64,000 nt of DNA from UBA2231 sp964415175 (GTDB lineage: Bacteria > Elusimicrobiota > Elusimicrobia > Elusimicrobiales > UBA9959). Shown one piece after another: positions 48,611-56,963 of this stretch. The stretch spans positions 1 through 64,000 of the forward strand of contig CAYPYG010000015.1 in assembly GCA_964415175.1 (NCBI GenBank), read 5' to 3'. The notes beneath the pieces are model-generated. The model did no database searches, was not told where the DNA came from, and saw nothing but the letters and a program-made list of their open reading frames with translations. How positions within the stretch are numbered: position 1 is the stretch's first letter; each line of letters starts with the position of its first letter. The translations under genes were made by a program, and so were the position numbers.

Positions 48611-48966
48611 GCAGGGAGGTCGGCTCCCGTTATGAGGAGCTGGCCGCGGCCTGGCTGGCCGCGAAGGGCTACAAGGTGCTGGAGCGCTCCTTCTCCTGTC
48701 CGCTGGGCGAGGTGGACATAATAGCGGAGCAGGGCGGCGACCTGGTCTTCGTTGAAGTGAAGGCCCGCCGCGGCGAGGCCTACGGGCGGCCCTTCGAGGC
48801 CGTGACCCGCTCCAAGCAGGCGAAGATAATAAAGGCGGCGCTGGTCTACATCAAGTCCAAAGGATCCAGGCCCGCCGGGATAAGGTTCGACGTGGTTTCC
48901 ATAAAGATGGGCGCGGAGCCGGAGCTGATAAGGGGCGCCTTCGAGGCCCCCGGCTACTACTACTGA
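48607..48966 (+). CDS. YraN/UPF0102 family putative endonuclease
   Basis: A 119-residue protein starting at GTG 48607 (overlap GTGA with rnhB). It contains the Holliday-junction-resolvase-like nuclease core of the UPF0102 family: GSRYEELAAAWLAAKGYKV, GEVDIIAEQGGDLVFVEVKA (the Glu-Val-Asp and Glu-x-Lys catalytic pattern) and FDVVSIK. Its exact role is unknown, but family members are often next to rnhB, as here. The upstream in-frame part belongs to another frame of rnhB. Confidence 0.92.
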   Translation: MSREVGSRYEELAAAWLAAKGYKVLERSFSCPLGEVDIIAEQGGDLVFVEVKARRGEAYGRPFEAVTRSKQAKIIKAALVYIKSKGSRPAGIRFDVVSIKMGAEPELIRGAFEAPGYYY

Positions 48967-48985
48967 AGAGACAACGGGAGAGCAC

Positions 48986-49816
48986 ATGAAAAAGGAAGAC
49001 GGATTCGCCGCGGTGCAAAAGACCGCCGCCTGGCTGCTGAAGAAGAACGGCGGCTTCCGCCCCGAGACCGCGATAATCGCGGGTTCCGGCCTGGCCAACG
49101 CCCTGCCGGACCTGGCCGGGAAGAAGACCGTCCCCTACGGCGAGATCCCCGGTTTCCCCGGGACCACCGTGAAAGGCCACAAGGGCGAACTGGTGTTCGG
49201 CACGCTCGGCGGCAAAAAGGTGGTCATCATGCGCGGCCGCTTCCACTATTACGAGAGCGGCGACATGGCCTTCATCGCCTTCCCCGTGCGCGTGCTGGCC
49301 GCGCTGGGCGTCAGGACCCTCCTGGTGACGGCGGCCGTCGGCTCGCTCAGCCGCGACCTCCGCCCCGGCGACATCATGGCCCTGCGCGACCACATAAACC
49401 TGATGGGCGCCAACCCGCTCATCGGCAACCATCACGAGGGGTTCGGCGCGATGTTCCCCGACATGAACGATCCCTACGACGCCGCGCTGCGCAAGGTCTC
49501 GCTCGGGCTGATGCGCTCGGCCGGCCTGAAGCCGCGCGAGGGCGTCTATTTCGCCGTCAGCGGTCCCACCTACGAGACCCCCGCCGAGGTGAAGCTCTAC
49601 AAGCAGCTCGGCGGCAGCGTGGTCGGCATGTCCGTCGTGCCCGAGGTCATAGCGGCCAGGCAGCTCAAGGTCCGCGTCGCCGGCCTCTGCTGGATCTCCA
49701 ATTTCGCCAGCGGCATCTCCAGGGAAGTGCTCGACCACGCCGACGTGCTGGCGCTGGGCGAGAAGGTCTCGGTCAAGATGAAGAAGCTGCTGGAAGGGCT
49801 CGTGAAGGCGGCCTGA
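48986..49816 (+). CDS. Purine-nucleoside phosphorylase
   Basis: A 276-residue protein of the PNP/MTAP (trimeric) family. Motifs are IIAGSGLANALPDLAG (phosphate loop), RGRFHYYESGDM, RDHINLMGANPLIGNH, VSGPTYETPAEVK and VGMSVVPEVIAAR, with the base-contacting stretch SNFASGIS. It cleaves purine (deoxy)nucleosides with phosphate. It heads a nucleoside-salvage trio with the pyrimidine phosphorylase and upp, following after a 19-base gap. Confidence 0.92.
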   Translation: MKKEDGFAAVQKTAAWLLKKNGGFRPETAIIAGSGLANALPDLAGKKTVPYGEIPGFPGTTVKGHKGELVFGTLGGKKVVIMRGRFHYYESGDMAFIAFPVRVLAALGVRTLLVTAAVGSLSRDLRPGDIMALRDHINLMGANPLIGNHHEGFGAMFPDMNDPYDAALRKVSLGLMRSAGLKPREGVYFAVSGPTYETPAEVKLYKQLGGSVVGMSVVPEVIAARQLKVRVAGLCWISNFASGISREVLDHADVLALGEKVSVKMKKLLEGLVKAA

Positions 49817-49835
49817 GGGCCGGAAGGAAAATACC

Positions 49836-51146
49836 ATGAGAATGCTCGACCTTATACTCAAGAAGCGCTCCGGCGGAGAACTTACCTCCGCCGAGATCGA
49901 GTTCATAGCGATGGGCGCCGCCACCGGCGCCGTGCCGGATTACCAGCTCTCCGCCTGGCTGATGGCCGTCTATTTCAAGGGCCTGACCGGGCGCGAGACC
50001 GCCGACCTGACCCGCGCGATGGCGCGCTCCGGCGACCGCCTGGACCTGGGCTCCATAAAGGGCGTGAAGGTCGACAAGCATTCCACCGGCGGCGTCGGCG
50101 ACGGCGTCTCGCTGGCGCTGGCCCCCGTGGCCGCCGCCTGCGGCGTGGTGGTGCCGATGATGAGCGGCCGGGGCCTCGGCCATACCGGCGGTACGCTCGA
50201 CAAGCTCGAGGCCGTCAAAGGCTTCAAGGTGCGCCTGCCGCAGCCCCGCATCAAGGCGCAGCTCAAGGCCACCGGCCTGTCGATGTTCGGCCAGACCGAC
50301 AACCTGGCGCCGAGCGACAAGAAGCTCTACTCGTTGCGCGACGCCACCTGCACGGTGGAGTCGCTGCCGCTCATCGTCGCCAGCATCCTCTCCAAGAAGT
50401 ACGCCGAGGGGATCAGCGGCCTCGTCATGGACGTGAAATACGGCTCCGGCGCCTTCCTGCGCGACTACAAGCCCAGCCGCGAGCTGGCCGTGGCCCTGAT
50501 GAAGACGGCCAACCTGCTGGGCATCCGCTGCGTGGCGCTGCTGACCGCCATGGAGGAGCCGCTGGGCCTGGCGATAGGCAACGGCATAGAGATGGAGCAG
50601 TCCATAAAGATACTCCAGGGAGAGAAGGGCCCGGCGGATTTCACCGAGGTCCTGGAAGTCCTCGCCGGCTGGATGATAAAGCTCGGCGGCAAGGCCCGCA
50701 CGCCCGACGAGGGCCGCGAGAAGGCCCGCCGCGCCATCGCCGACGGTTCGGCGCTGGAGAAGCTGCGCCTGATGGTGAAGTGGCAGGGCGGCGACCCGCG
50801 CGTGGCCGACGACCCGGTCCGCCACATGCCGCGCGCTAAGTTCTCCGCCGTGGCCAAGGCCCCGGCCTCCGGCTTCCTCTACCGGCTCGACGCCAGGACG
50901 ATAGGGCACGCCAGCGTGGTGCTGGGCGCCGGCCGCGGCAAGGCCGAGGATAAGGTGGACTTCGGCGCGGGCCTGCTGCTGTCGGCCAAGCTGGGCGACC
51001 GTCTCGAGAAGGGCGCGCCGCTGGCGACGATCTACTCCTCGGACAAAAAGAAGCTCGCCGAGGGCGTTAAGATGTTCATGTCGGCCGTAGAGGTGAAGAA
51101 GTCCAAGCCCTCGAAGCCGAAACTGATAAGGGAGATCCTCGTCTGA
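49836..51146 (+). CDS. Pyrimidine-nucleoside (thymidine) phosphorylase
   Basis: A 436-residue protein with the family signature KHSTGGVGDGVSLALAPVAA and SGRGLGHTGGTLDKLEA, preceded by the N-terminal helical domain (SGGELTSAEIEFIAMGAATG). The C-terminal part is the pyrimidine nucleoside phosphorylase domain (ARTIGHASVVLGAGR). It splits thymidine, deoxyuridine or uridine to base plus sugar-1-phosphate; the substrate range is not resolved by sequence. Stop and upp start overlap as TGATG. Confidence 0.94.
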   Translation: MRMLDLILKKRSGGELTSAEIEFIAMGAATGAVPDYQLSAWLMAVYFKGLTGRETADLTRAMARSGDRLDLGSIKGVKVDKHSTGGVGDGVSLALAPVAAACGVVVPMMSGRGLGHTGGTLDKLEAVKGFKVRLPQPRIKAQLKATGLSMFGQTDNLAPSDKKLYSLRDATCTVESLPLIVASILSKKYAEGISGLVMDVKYGSGAFLRDYKPSRELAVALMKTANLLGIRCVALLTAMEEPLGLAIGNGIEMEQSIKILQGEKGPADFTEVLEVLAGWMIKLGGKARTPDEGREKARRAIADGSALEKLRLMVKWQGGDPRVADDPVRHMPRAKFSAVAKAPASGFLYRLDARTIGHASVVLGAGRGKAEDKVDFGAGLLLSAKLGDRLEKGAPLATIYSSDKKKLAEGVKMFMSAVEVKKSKPSKPKLIREILV

Positions 51147-51772
51147 TGAAGAACGTATTCGTCTCCAACCACCCGCTCGTGCTGGACAAGGTCGCGCGGC
51201 TGCGCGACCGCCGCACCAATGTCGCCGACTTCCGCCGCCTCATGGGCGAGATCTCGATGCTGCTGGGCCACGAGGCGCTGGCCGAAGCTAAGCTTAAAAA
51301 GGTCCGCGTGCGCACGCCGCTCGGCGTGGCCGAGTCGCAGACGCTGGCGCAGGACCTGGTCTTCGTGGCGATACTGCGCGCCGGCCTGGGCCTGCTGGAC
51401 GGGCTTATGAAGCTGGCGCCGGAGGCCCGGCTGGCCCATATCGGGCTTTACCGCGACGAGGAGACGCTGCGGCCGGTCAATTACTATGTCCGGTTCCCCA
51501 GGGACATCTCCTCGAGCTTCGTCCTGCTGGCCGACCCCATGCTGGCGACCGGCGGCTCGGCGGTCGAGGCGGTGAACATCCTCAAGGCGCGCGGGGCCAA
51601 AAAAATAGCTTTCGTCTGCCTGATAGCTTCGAAAGAGGGACTGCGCAAGCTGGCCACGGCCCATCCCGACGTGCCGATATACGTGGCGACGGTGGACGAG
51701 AAGCTCAACGGCGACGGCTACATCATGCCCGGCCTGGGCGACGCCGGCGACCGCATGTTCGGCACCAATTGA
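51146..51772 (+). CDS. upp: Uracil phosphoribosyltransferase
   Basis: A 208-residue enzyme with the type I PRPP-binding loop LLADPMLATGGSAVEAVNIL, FVAILRAGLGLLDGL and the C-terminal uracil-binding segment GDGYIMPGLGDAGDRMFGT. It makes UMP from uracil and PRPP. It completes the salvage operon, taking uracil released by the phosphorylase encoded upstream. Confidence 0.97.
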   Translation: MKNVFVSNHPLVLDKVARLRDRRTNVADFRRLMGEISMLLGHEALAEAKLKKVRVRTPLGVAESQTLAQDLVFVAILRAGLGLLDGLMKLAPEARLAHIGLYRDEETLRPVNYYVRFPRDISSSFVLLADPMLATGGSAVEAVNILKARGAKKIAFVCLIASKEGLRKLATAHPDVPIYVATVDEKLNGDGYIMPGLGDAGDRMFGTN

Positions 51773-51787
51773 AGAGATTGCCCGCCG

Positions 51788-51970
51788 CCCCCGCTTCAAA
51801 GGAATAACTATCGGGGTCCTGTCGGCGGTTCGCTCCGAAAAAACAGGGTCTCGCACACCGTGCTCGCCCTTCCGACTCTCGCCGCTCGCGCTTACGCAAG
51901 CTCGCGGCTCCGGACGGTTTTTCTCCGCGAATCCGCCGCCACCCCCATTGTCTCCCGATAGAAGCGGGGG
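51788..51970. repeat. Large structured inverted-repeat element, copy 2
   Basis: The outer arm CCCCCGCTTC (51788-51797) plus CTATCGGGG (51808-51816) pairs with CCCGATAG-GAAGCGGGGG (51954-51970). A middle arm GGCGGTTCGC pairs with GCGAATCCGCC. The centre contains GAAAAAAC, TCGCACACCGTGCTCGC, TCCGAC and a short hairpin GCTT-ACGC-AAGC, then CGGACGGTTTTTCT. The core matches copy 1 at 38961-39142, but the arms are different. It fills most of the 299-base gap between upp and the FNR-like gene. Confidence 0.75.
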
Positions 51971-52025
51971 AGCCAGGGGATCCCTGACGAGCGTGGGAGC
52001 CTCCGGGAAGCCTATTACATAAAGG

Positions 52026-52053
52026 AAAAGGACGGCCGGGGGCCGTCCTTTTT
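52026..52053. terminator. Bidirectional intrinsic terminator
   Basis: The 12-bp stem AAAAGGACGGCC / GGCCGTCCTTTT with loop GGG is followed by a T on the right; the A4 on the left provides the T-tract for the minus strand. It lies between convergent upp and the FNR-like gene. Confidence 0.85.
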
Positions 52054-52071
52054 CATTTATGGAAGCGCGGG

Positions 52072-52782
52072 TCAGTGGGCCTGGTGGGCTATCTTGACCA
52101 GCGTGTCCTTGTCGAGGATCTTGAGCGACTTGGTCTCGCGCTTGATGACCTTCTTCTTCTCGAGGTCCGCCAGGATGCGCACGACGGTCTCCAGGGCGAG
52201 GCCGGTGATCTCGGCTATCTCGGTGCGCTTGAGCCCGTAGATGGTGGGCACGGCGGTGTTCTTGCTCTTGAACGAGACGTGCTGGAGCAGCGTGGCCGCC
52301 ACCTTGGCCTTGGCCGGCTTGTAGGCGGTGTCCTTGAGCTTGAACTGGATGCGCTTGATCTCGTTGGCCATCTTTTTGAGCATCAGCGGGTAGGTCCTGG
52401 GGAACTTCTCGAGGAAGGCGGTGAAGCTGCGGCCGTCGATATGAGACAGCGTGACCGCGTTCATCGCCTCGGCGTTGCAGAAATACTCGGTGCCGGAGAA
52501 CAGCGCGATGTGCCCGAACAGCTCGCCGGGATGGCGTATCCAGGTTATCATCTGCTGGCCCTTGGCGTCGGTGCTGTACACCTTGGCGCGGCCCCTGCAG
52601 ACCACGTAGATGCCCGTGGGCTTCTGGGTCTCGGAGTAGATGATCTGGCCGTCCTTGAGCTGAAGGACGCTGCGGCCTTCGTTCCAGGTCTTCTGCGCCG
52701 GGGCTTCCAGCGCGTCGAAAATGCAGTTCTGCCTGAACTGGCAGACGTAACAGTTGGTCTTTGTTTTCACGGAGCTTTCCAT
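52072..52782 (-). CDS. FNR-like Crp-family transcriptional regulator
   Basis: A 236-residue Crp/Fnr protein. The N-terminus is NCYVCQFRQNCIF with Cys11, Cys14 and Cys20. This is the same C-x2-C-x5-C spacing as the [4Fe-4S] ligands of E. coli FNR (Cys20, 23, 29). The fourth FNR ligand (Cys122) has no cysteine at the equivalent place; Cys102 or Cys62 could serve. The cNMP-type beta-roll (EGRSVLQLKDGQIIYSETQK, GELFGHIALFSG) is followed by a winged helix whose recognition helix is RTEIAEITGLALETVVRIL. The protein is likely an oxygen or redox sensor. Targets are unknown. It is divergent from the flippase gene. Confidence 0.85.
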   Translation of the reverse strand: MESSVKTKTNCYVCQFRQNCIFDALEAPAQKTWNEGRSVLQLKDGQIIYSETQKPTGIYVVCRGRAKVYSTDAKGQQMITWIRHPGELFGHIALFSGTEYFCNAEAMNAVTLSHIDGRSFTAFLEKFPRTYPLMLKKMANEIKRIQFKLKDTAYKPAKAKVAATLLQHVSFKSKNTAVPTIYGLKRTEIAEITGLALETVVRILADLEKKKVIKRETKSLKILDKDTLVKIAHQAH

Positions 52783-52814
52783 TTCCCTTTTCCCCCTGCC
52801 TGTGTTTCACCCTT

Positions 52815-52830
52815 ATTATAGCAAATTTGC
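52815..52830 (-). promoter_or_regulatory. FNR-like gene promoter with overlapping palindrome
   Basis: On the minus strand a perfect TATAAT (52815-52820) is directly preceded by the palindrome GCAAATTTGC (52821-52830). No -35 box fits at 16-18 bases. A longer TTTGC...GCAAA inverted repeat with a CCCCG/CGGGG stem lies further upstream, at about 52826-52857. This suggests an operator or activator-dependent promoter. Confidence 0.55.
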
Positions 52831-52881
52831 GCTCCTCCCCCGTCGGGGAGCGGCAAATATGATAAACTTTTCCATCGCCCC

Positions 52882-54351
52882 ATGAAGAAGGACATAGGCA
52901 GGCTCGGCGGGGAATCGCTGATATACGGACTTTCGACGGTCGCGGCGCGGCTGCTCAATTTCCTGCTGATGCCGTTCTACACGCATTACCTCCCCCCGTC
53001 GGGCTACGGCGTGGTGGCGGCCGTCTTCTCCTACATCGCCTTCCTCAACATAATCTACCACTACGGCCTCGACCAGGCCTATATGCGCCACCGCTCCGAG
53101 GACGCCGCCCGCGCCTGGAGCTCCGCGCTGGCCTGCCTGCTGGTCTCCACCGCGCTCCTGACGGCGCCGTTCCTGCTCTTCCCGTCCGGGCTGGCGGAGC
53201 TGGCCGGCATAGGGGCCGGGGGCGGCCGCCTGATGCTCTATACCGCCGCCATACTGGCCCTGGACACCCTTTCCCTGCTGCCTTTCACGGAACTGCGCAT
53301 GAGGCACAAGGCGCTGCGCTTCGCCCTGGTGCGCACCGCCTCCATAGCGCTCAACGTGGCGCTCAATGTCTGGTTCCTGGCCGGGCTGGGGATGGGCGTG
53401 GAGGGAGTCTTCCTGGCCAGCGCGATAGCCGCGGCGCTGCCGCTGCTGCTGCTGGCCGACCTGCTCTTCTCCGCCAGGCCTTCGTTCGACCGCGGGATGG
53501 TCCGGAGCCTGCTCGCCTTCGCGCTGCCCCTGCTGCCGGCCGGCCTGGGCTCAATGGCCGTGCAGGTGATAGACAGGCCGATAATGCTGGCGCTTTCAGG
53601 CGCGGCGGCGGTCGGGCTCTACCAGGCCAGCTACCGCCTCGGCATCTTCATGATGCTGATAGTGAATATGTTCGACGCGGCCTGGCGCCCCTTCTTCCTC
53701 GAACGGGCCGGCAAACCGGAGGCCCCGGCCGTTTTCGCTCGGGTATTGACGTATTTCACGGCCCTGGGCGCCTGGACGCTGGTGGCGGTCTCGCTGCTCA
53801 TCGAGGACGCGGTGAAAGCGGACCTCGGCGGTTTCACGCTGATACATTCCGACTACTGGAGCGGTCTGGCGATAGTCCCGGTGGTCCTGCTGGCCTATCT
53901 TTTCAACGGCGTCTACGTGAATTTCCTGGCGCCGGTCATAATCGCCAAACGCACCGGTGAGATCCTCAAGGCGACGCTGGCGGGCGCGGCGGCCAACGTG
54001 GCCGCCAATTTCCTGCTGATACCGCCCTTCGGCGCGATGGGCGCCGCCCTCGCCACCCTGCTCTCCTATCTCCTGATGGCGGCGCTCGTCTTCCGGGCGG
54101 GCCGCGCCGCCGGACCGGTCCCTTACGAGTGGGACCGCCTCGCGCGCCTGGCGCTGGCGACCGCCGTTTTCCTGGCCGGCCATTACGCCCTGGGTTACGG
54201 TTCCTCGGGGCCGGGGCCTTTCGCGCTCAAGGCCGCCGCCGCCCTCCTTTTCCCCGCCGCGCTCTGGCTCTGCGGGTTCTTCCGCCCCGGCGAAAAAGCC
54301 GAGGCCGCCGCCCTCCTGTCGCGTTTCACGCGCGGAAAGCCGGCGGCCTGA
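52882..54351 (+). CDS. Polysaccharide flippase (Wzx/MATE-type)
   Basis: A 489-residue protein with about 14 hydrophobic helices, of the MOP superfamily. Typical segments are GGESLIYGLSTVAARLLNFL at the N-terminus, LPPSGYGVVAAVFSYIAFLN and GAAAVGLYQASYRLGIFMML. It flips lipid-linked oligosaccharides across the inner membrane. It has a TATGAT -10-like box at 52859-52864, only 17 bases upstream, and no Shine-Dalgarno before ATG 52882. No other glycan genes adjoin it; the GT pair at 4.1-9.1 kb could be functionally related. Confidence 0.88.
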   Translation: MKKDIGRLGGESLIYGLSTVAARLLNFLLMPFYTHYLPPSGYGVVAAVFSYIAFLNIIYHYGLDQAYMRHRSEDAARAWSSALACLLVSTALLTAPFLLFPSGLAELAGIGAGGGRLMLYTAAILALDTLSLLPFTELRMRHKALRFALVRTASIALNVALNVWFLAGLGMGVEGVFLASAIAAALPLLLLADLLFSARPSFDRGMVRSLLAFALPLLPAGLGSMAVQVIDRPIMLALSGAAAVGLYQASYRLGIFMMLIVNMFDAAWRPFFLERAGKPEAPAVFARVLTYFTALGAWTLVAVSLLIEDAVKADLGGFTLIHSDYWSGLAIVPVVLLAYLFNGVYVNFLAPVIIAKRTGEILKATLAGAAANVAANFLLIPPFGAMGAALATLLSYLLMAALVFRAGRAAGPVPYEWDRLARLALATAVFLAGHYALGYGSSGPGPFALKAAAALLFPAALWLCGFFRPGEKAEAAALLSRFTRGKPAA

Positions 54352-54369
54352 AGCCTCTCCGTAAAACCG

Positions 54370-55125
54370 TTACTTTTCCTGCTGTATGGCGCCGAAGGCG
54401 GCCACGCCCAGCGCCGTGGTGACGGCGCAGAAGGCCAGCAGCGCGGCCAGGCTGGCCAGCGGCGGGAAATAGCCGTAGCCGACGAGGATATAGCGTATCA
54501 GGTCGACGGCGTAGGTGACCGGGTCGAAGAGCGCCACGACGCGGATGTAGGGCGCCGCCGTCGCCAGGTCGAAGAGCGCCCCGCTGAAGAAGAACATCGG
54601 CCAGGTAAGGAAGCTCATCACCAGCCCGAAGCCCTCCATCGATCTCATCCGCGCGCCGATTATCAGCCCGATATTGGTGATCATGTAGGCCGCGGGCACC
54701 GAGGCGGCCAGGCAGAGCAGCAGTTTCCAGAACGGCAGCGGCATCACGAAGACCATGCCGATGGCCAGCAGCAGCAGCGTCTCTATCAGCCCGCCCAGCA
54801 TCCCCCCCAGCGCCTTGCCCATGAACAGCGTGGTCCGCGAGATGGGCGCGGCCAGCACTTCCTTGAGGAAATCGAGCCGCTTGTCCCAGATGATGTAGAG
54901 CCCGTAGGTTATCGAGGTGAAGAGTATCACCATCGCCACTATGCCGGGGAAGATGAACTGCTGGTAGGAATAGCCTTCGACGGGGCTGGAGCCGGACAGG
55001 CCCTTGCCGACGACGAAGAGGAAGAGCAGCGGCGAGACCAGTATCGAGGCGATGCGCTCCTTCTCGCGGAAGTAGATCAGCGCTTCTCTCATCAGCAGGG
55101 CGTAGATGGCGGGGAAGTTGAACAT
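54370..55125 (-). CDS. ABC-2 type transporter permease
   Basis: A 251-residue protein with six helices in the ABC-2 arrangement. Motifs include REALIYFREKERIASILVSP (amphipathic coupling helix), YGLYIIWDKRLDFLKEVLAA and the C-terminal DPVTYAVDLIRYILVGYGYF, which is characteristic of the drug/polysaccharide exporter group. It starts one base after the ATPase stop, so the pair forms one exporter. The substrate is unknown. Confidence 0.9.
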   Translation of the reverse strand: MFNFPAIYALLMREALIYFREKERIASILVSPLLFLFVVGKGLSGSSPVEGYSYQQFIFPGIVAMVILFTSITYGLYIIWDKRLDFLKEVLAAPISRTTLFMGKALGGMLGGLIETLLLLAIGMVFVMPLPFWKLLLCLAASVPAAYMITNIGLIIGARMRSMEGFGLVMSFLTWPMFFFSGALFDLATAAPYIRVVALFDPVTYAVDLIRYILVGYGYFPPLASLAALLAFCAVTTALGVAAFGAIQQEK

Positions 55126-55126
55126 C

Positions 55127-56101
55127 TCAGCGCCTCACGCTCTTGCTGACCGCGATCCGCTCGAACATCGAGTGGTTCTCGGTCTCGTCCTTTATCTGGT
55201 GGCCGGCGAACTTGAGGAAGACGTCGTCGAGCGTGACGCGGCGCACCTCGACCTCCTCCACCTCTCCCGCGGCCTTGAGCAGGGCCGGCAGGTTGCGGCC
55301 GGAATCCTCCAGCGTCAGCCGGAACCGGCCTTCCTCCTCTATGCCCTCGCTGATGAAGGGCAGGTCTTTGAGCGTTTCGAGCGCGCCGGGCGCGCATCTA
55401 AGGTAGACTATGTCCTGCCCCACCTTGCGTTTCAGCGCCGACGGGGTGTCCAGCTCTATGATATGCCCCTGGTCGATGATGCCGATGCGGTCGGAGAGGC
55501 TGTCGGCCTCCTCCATGTAATGGGTGGTCAGGATTATGGTGGTGTCGCCGGCCTCCTTGAGGCCGCGTATGTAGGTCCAGACGTCCTTGCGGCTGGCCGG
55601 GTCCAGGCCCAGCGTCGGCTCGTCGAGGAAAAGGACCTTCGGCCGGTGTATGAGGCCGCGGGCTATCTCCAGCCGCCGGCGCATGCCGCCGGAATAGGTC
55701 TTTACGAAGCTGTCCGCCCGGGCGGTCAGACGCACCAGTTCCAGCATCCGCGCTATGCGGCCGTCTATCTCGGCGCGCGGCACGCCGTAGAGCAGCGAAT
55801 GGAGCTTGAGGTTCTCGCGGCCGGTCAGCAGGTCGTCCACGCTGGGCTCCTGGAAAACGATGCCGATATTGCGGCGCACGGCCAGCGGTTCCCTGTTTAT
55901 GTCGCGGCCGGCGACGAGAGCCGTGCCGGAGGTGGCCTTGAGCAGAGTGGAGAGAAGATTGATGAGAGTGGTCTTGCCGGCGCCGTTGGGGCCCAGCAGG
56001 CCGAAGACCTCGCCTTCGCGTATCTCCAGGTTTACGGCGTCCACGGCCGTGAGCGCGCCGAAGCGCTTGGTGAGGTCCGTGGTGATTATCGCCGGCGGCA
56101 T
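55127..56101 (-). CDS. ABC-2 type transporter ATP-binding protein
   Basis: A 324-residue ATPase starting at ATG 56101; an in-frame extension upstream would overlap the alpha/beta-hydrolase gene and has no family similarity. Walker A is GLLGPNGAGKTTLIN, the signature is YSGGMRRRLEIARGL, Walker B is KVLFLDEPTLGLDP and the switch His is in ILTTHYMEEAD. The C-terminal 90 residues form the usual regulatory extension (DRAC-like). It powers the permease encoded by the next gene. Confidence 0.93.
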   Translation of the reverse strand: MPPAIITTDLTKRFGALTAVDAVNLEIREGEVFGLLGPNGAGKTTLINLLSTLLKATSGTALVAGRDINREPLAVRRNIGIVFQEPSVDDLLTGRENLKLHSLLYGVPRAEIDGRIARMLELVRLTARADSFVKTYSGGMRRRLEIARGLIHRPKVLFLDEPTLGLDPASRKDVWTYIRGLKEAGDTTIILTTHYMEEADSLSDRIGIIDQGHIIELDTPSALKRKVGQDIVYLRCAPGALETLKDLPFISEGIEEEGRFRLTLEDSGRNLPALLKAAGEVEEVEVRRVTLDDVFLKFAGHQIKDETENHSMFERIAVSKSVRR

Positions 56102-56114
56102 TGGATATATTCTA

Positions 56115-56963
56115 TCAAAGGTTCGCGCGGAAGAATCCGGCGGCGCGTTTCTCGTACTCCCCGCCGGCCGCGCCGGAGGCCTGGCCATGGTCCGCGCCGG
56201 GCACCAGCCAGAGCTCCGCGTGCGGGAAGGCCTTCTTCAGTTCCTCGGAATGCGACGGCGGTATGGTGCGGTCCGACGCGCCGTGTATCAGCAGCAGCGG
56301 GGCGGAGCCGGGGCCCGCCGCGCGGCGCGCGTCGGCGGCGGAGAGGCCCGCGCCGAAGGCCAGCCGGTACCAGCCCGACATGGCCCGGATCAGCGGGCGC
56401 CGCAGGGGGCCCAGCCCGGCGAAGATGAGGTCGAGCATGGCGCGCAGCGAATAATAGGGCGAGTCGCAGACGCGGGCCGCGACGAGCGGGTGATCGGCCA
56501 GCAGGGCGGTATTGCCGCCCATCGAGAAGCCGAACAGGCCTATCCTTTCCATCCCCCTGCCCGCCAGCCAGGCCGCGGCGGCCTCCGCGTCGCGGGCCTC
56601 CAGCGCGCCGCCGGAGGTCAGCCGTCCTCCGCTCCCGCCCATGGCCCTGTGGTCCGTCAGCAGCACATTGTAGTCCGCCGACAGGAAGGCTACCAGCGAA
56701 AGGATATTGCCCTTGTCCATAGGGTAGCCGTGCAGGGCCAGCACGGCCTTCTTCGAGGACTTGTGCGGGATGAACCAGCCGGCCAGCGGCGTGCCGTCGA
56801 AGGACCTTATTTCCACGGTCTCGTAGGCCAGGCCGAAGTCGGCGGGAGTGAAAGGACTGACATAACGCCTGGGCCGCGTGTACATCAGGAAGAAAATGAC
56901 GGAAAAAACGGCCAGCAGCAGGCCGGAGTAAAGGAAGAGGCGCAGCAGTATCCTGGCGGTCAA
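56115..56963 (-). CDS. Membrane-anchored alpha/beta hydrolase
   Basis: A 282-residue protein with an N-terminal helix (RLFLYSGLLLAVFSVIFFLM) and an alpha/beta-hydrolase domain. The nucleophile elbow is GLFGFSMGGNTAL (Ser), the acid is LLIHGASDRTIPP (Asp) and the base is GADHGQASG (His). It resembles BAAT/YqkD-type periplasmic or membrane esterases of unknown substrate. Its start overlaps the pcm stop by four bases (ATGA). Confidence 0.88.
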   Translation of the reverse strand: MTARILLRLFLYSGLLLAVFSVIFFLMYTRPRRYVSPFTPADFGLAYETVEIRSFDGTPLAGWFIPHKSSKKAVLALHGYPMDKGNILSLVAFLSADYNVLLTDHRAMGGSGGRLTSGGALEARDAEAAAAWLAGRGMERIGLFGFSMGGNTALLADHPLVAARVCDSPYYSLRAMLDLIFAGLGPLRRPLIRAMSGWYRLAFGAGLSAADARRAAGPGSAPLLLIHGASDRTIPPSHSEELKKAFPHAELWLVPGADHGQASGAAGGEYEKRAAGFFRANL

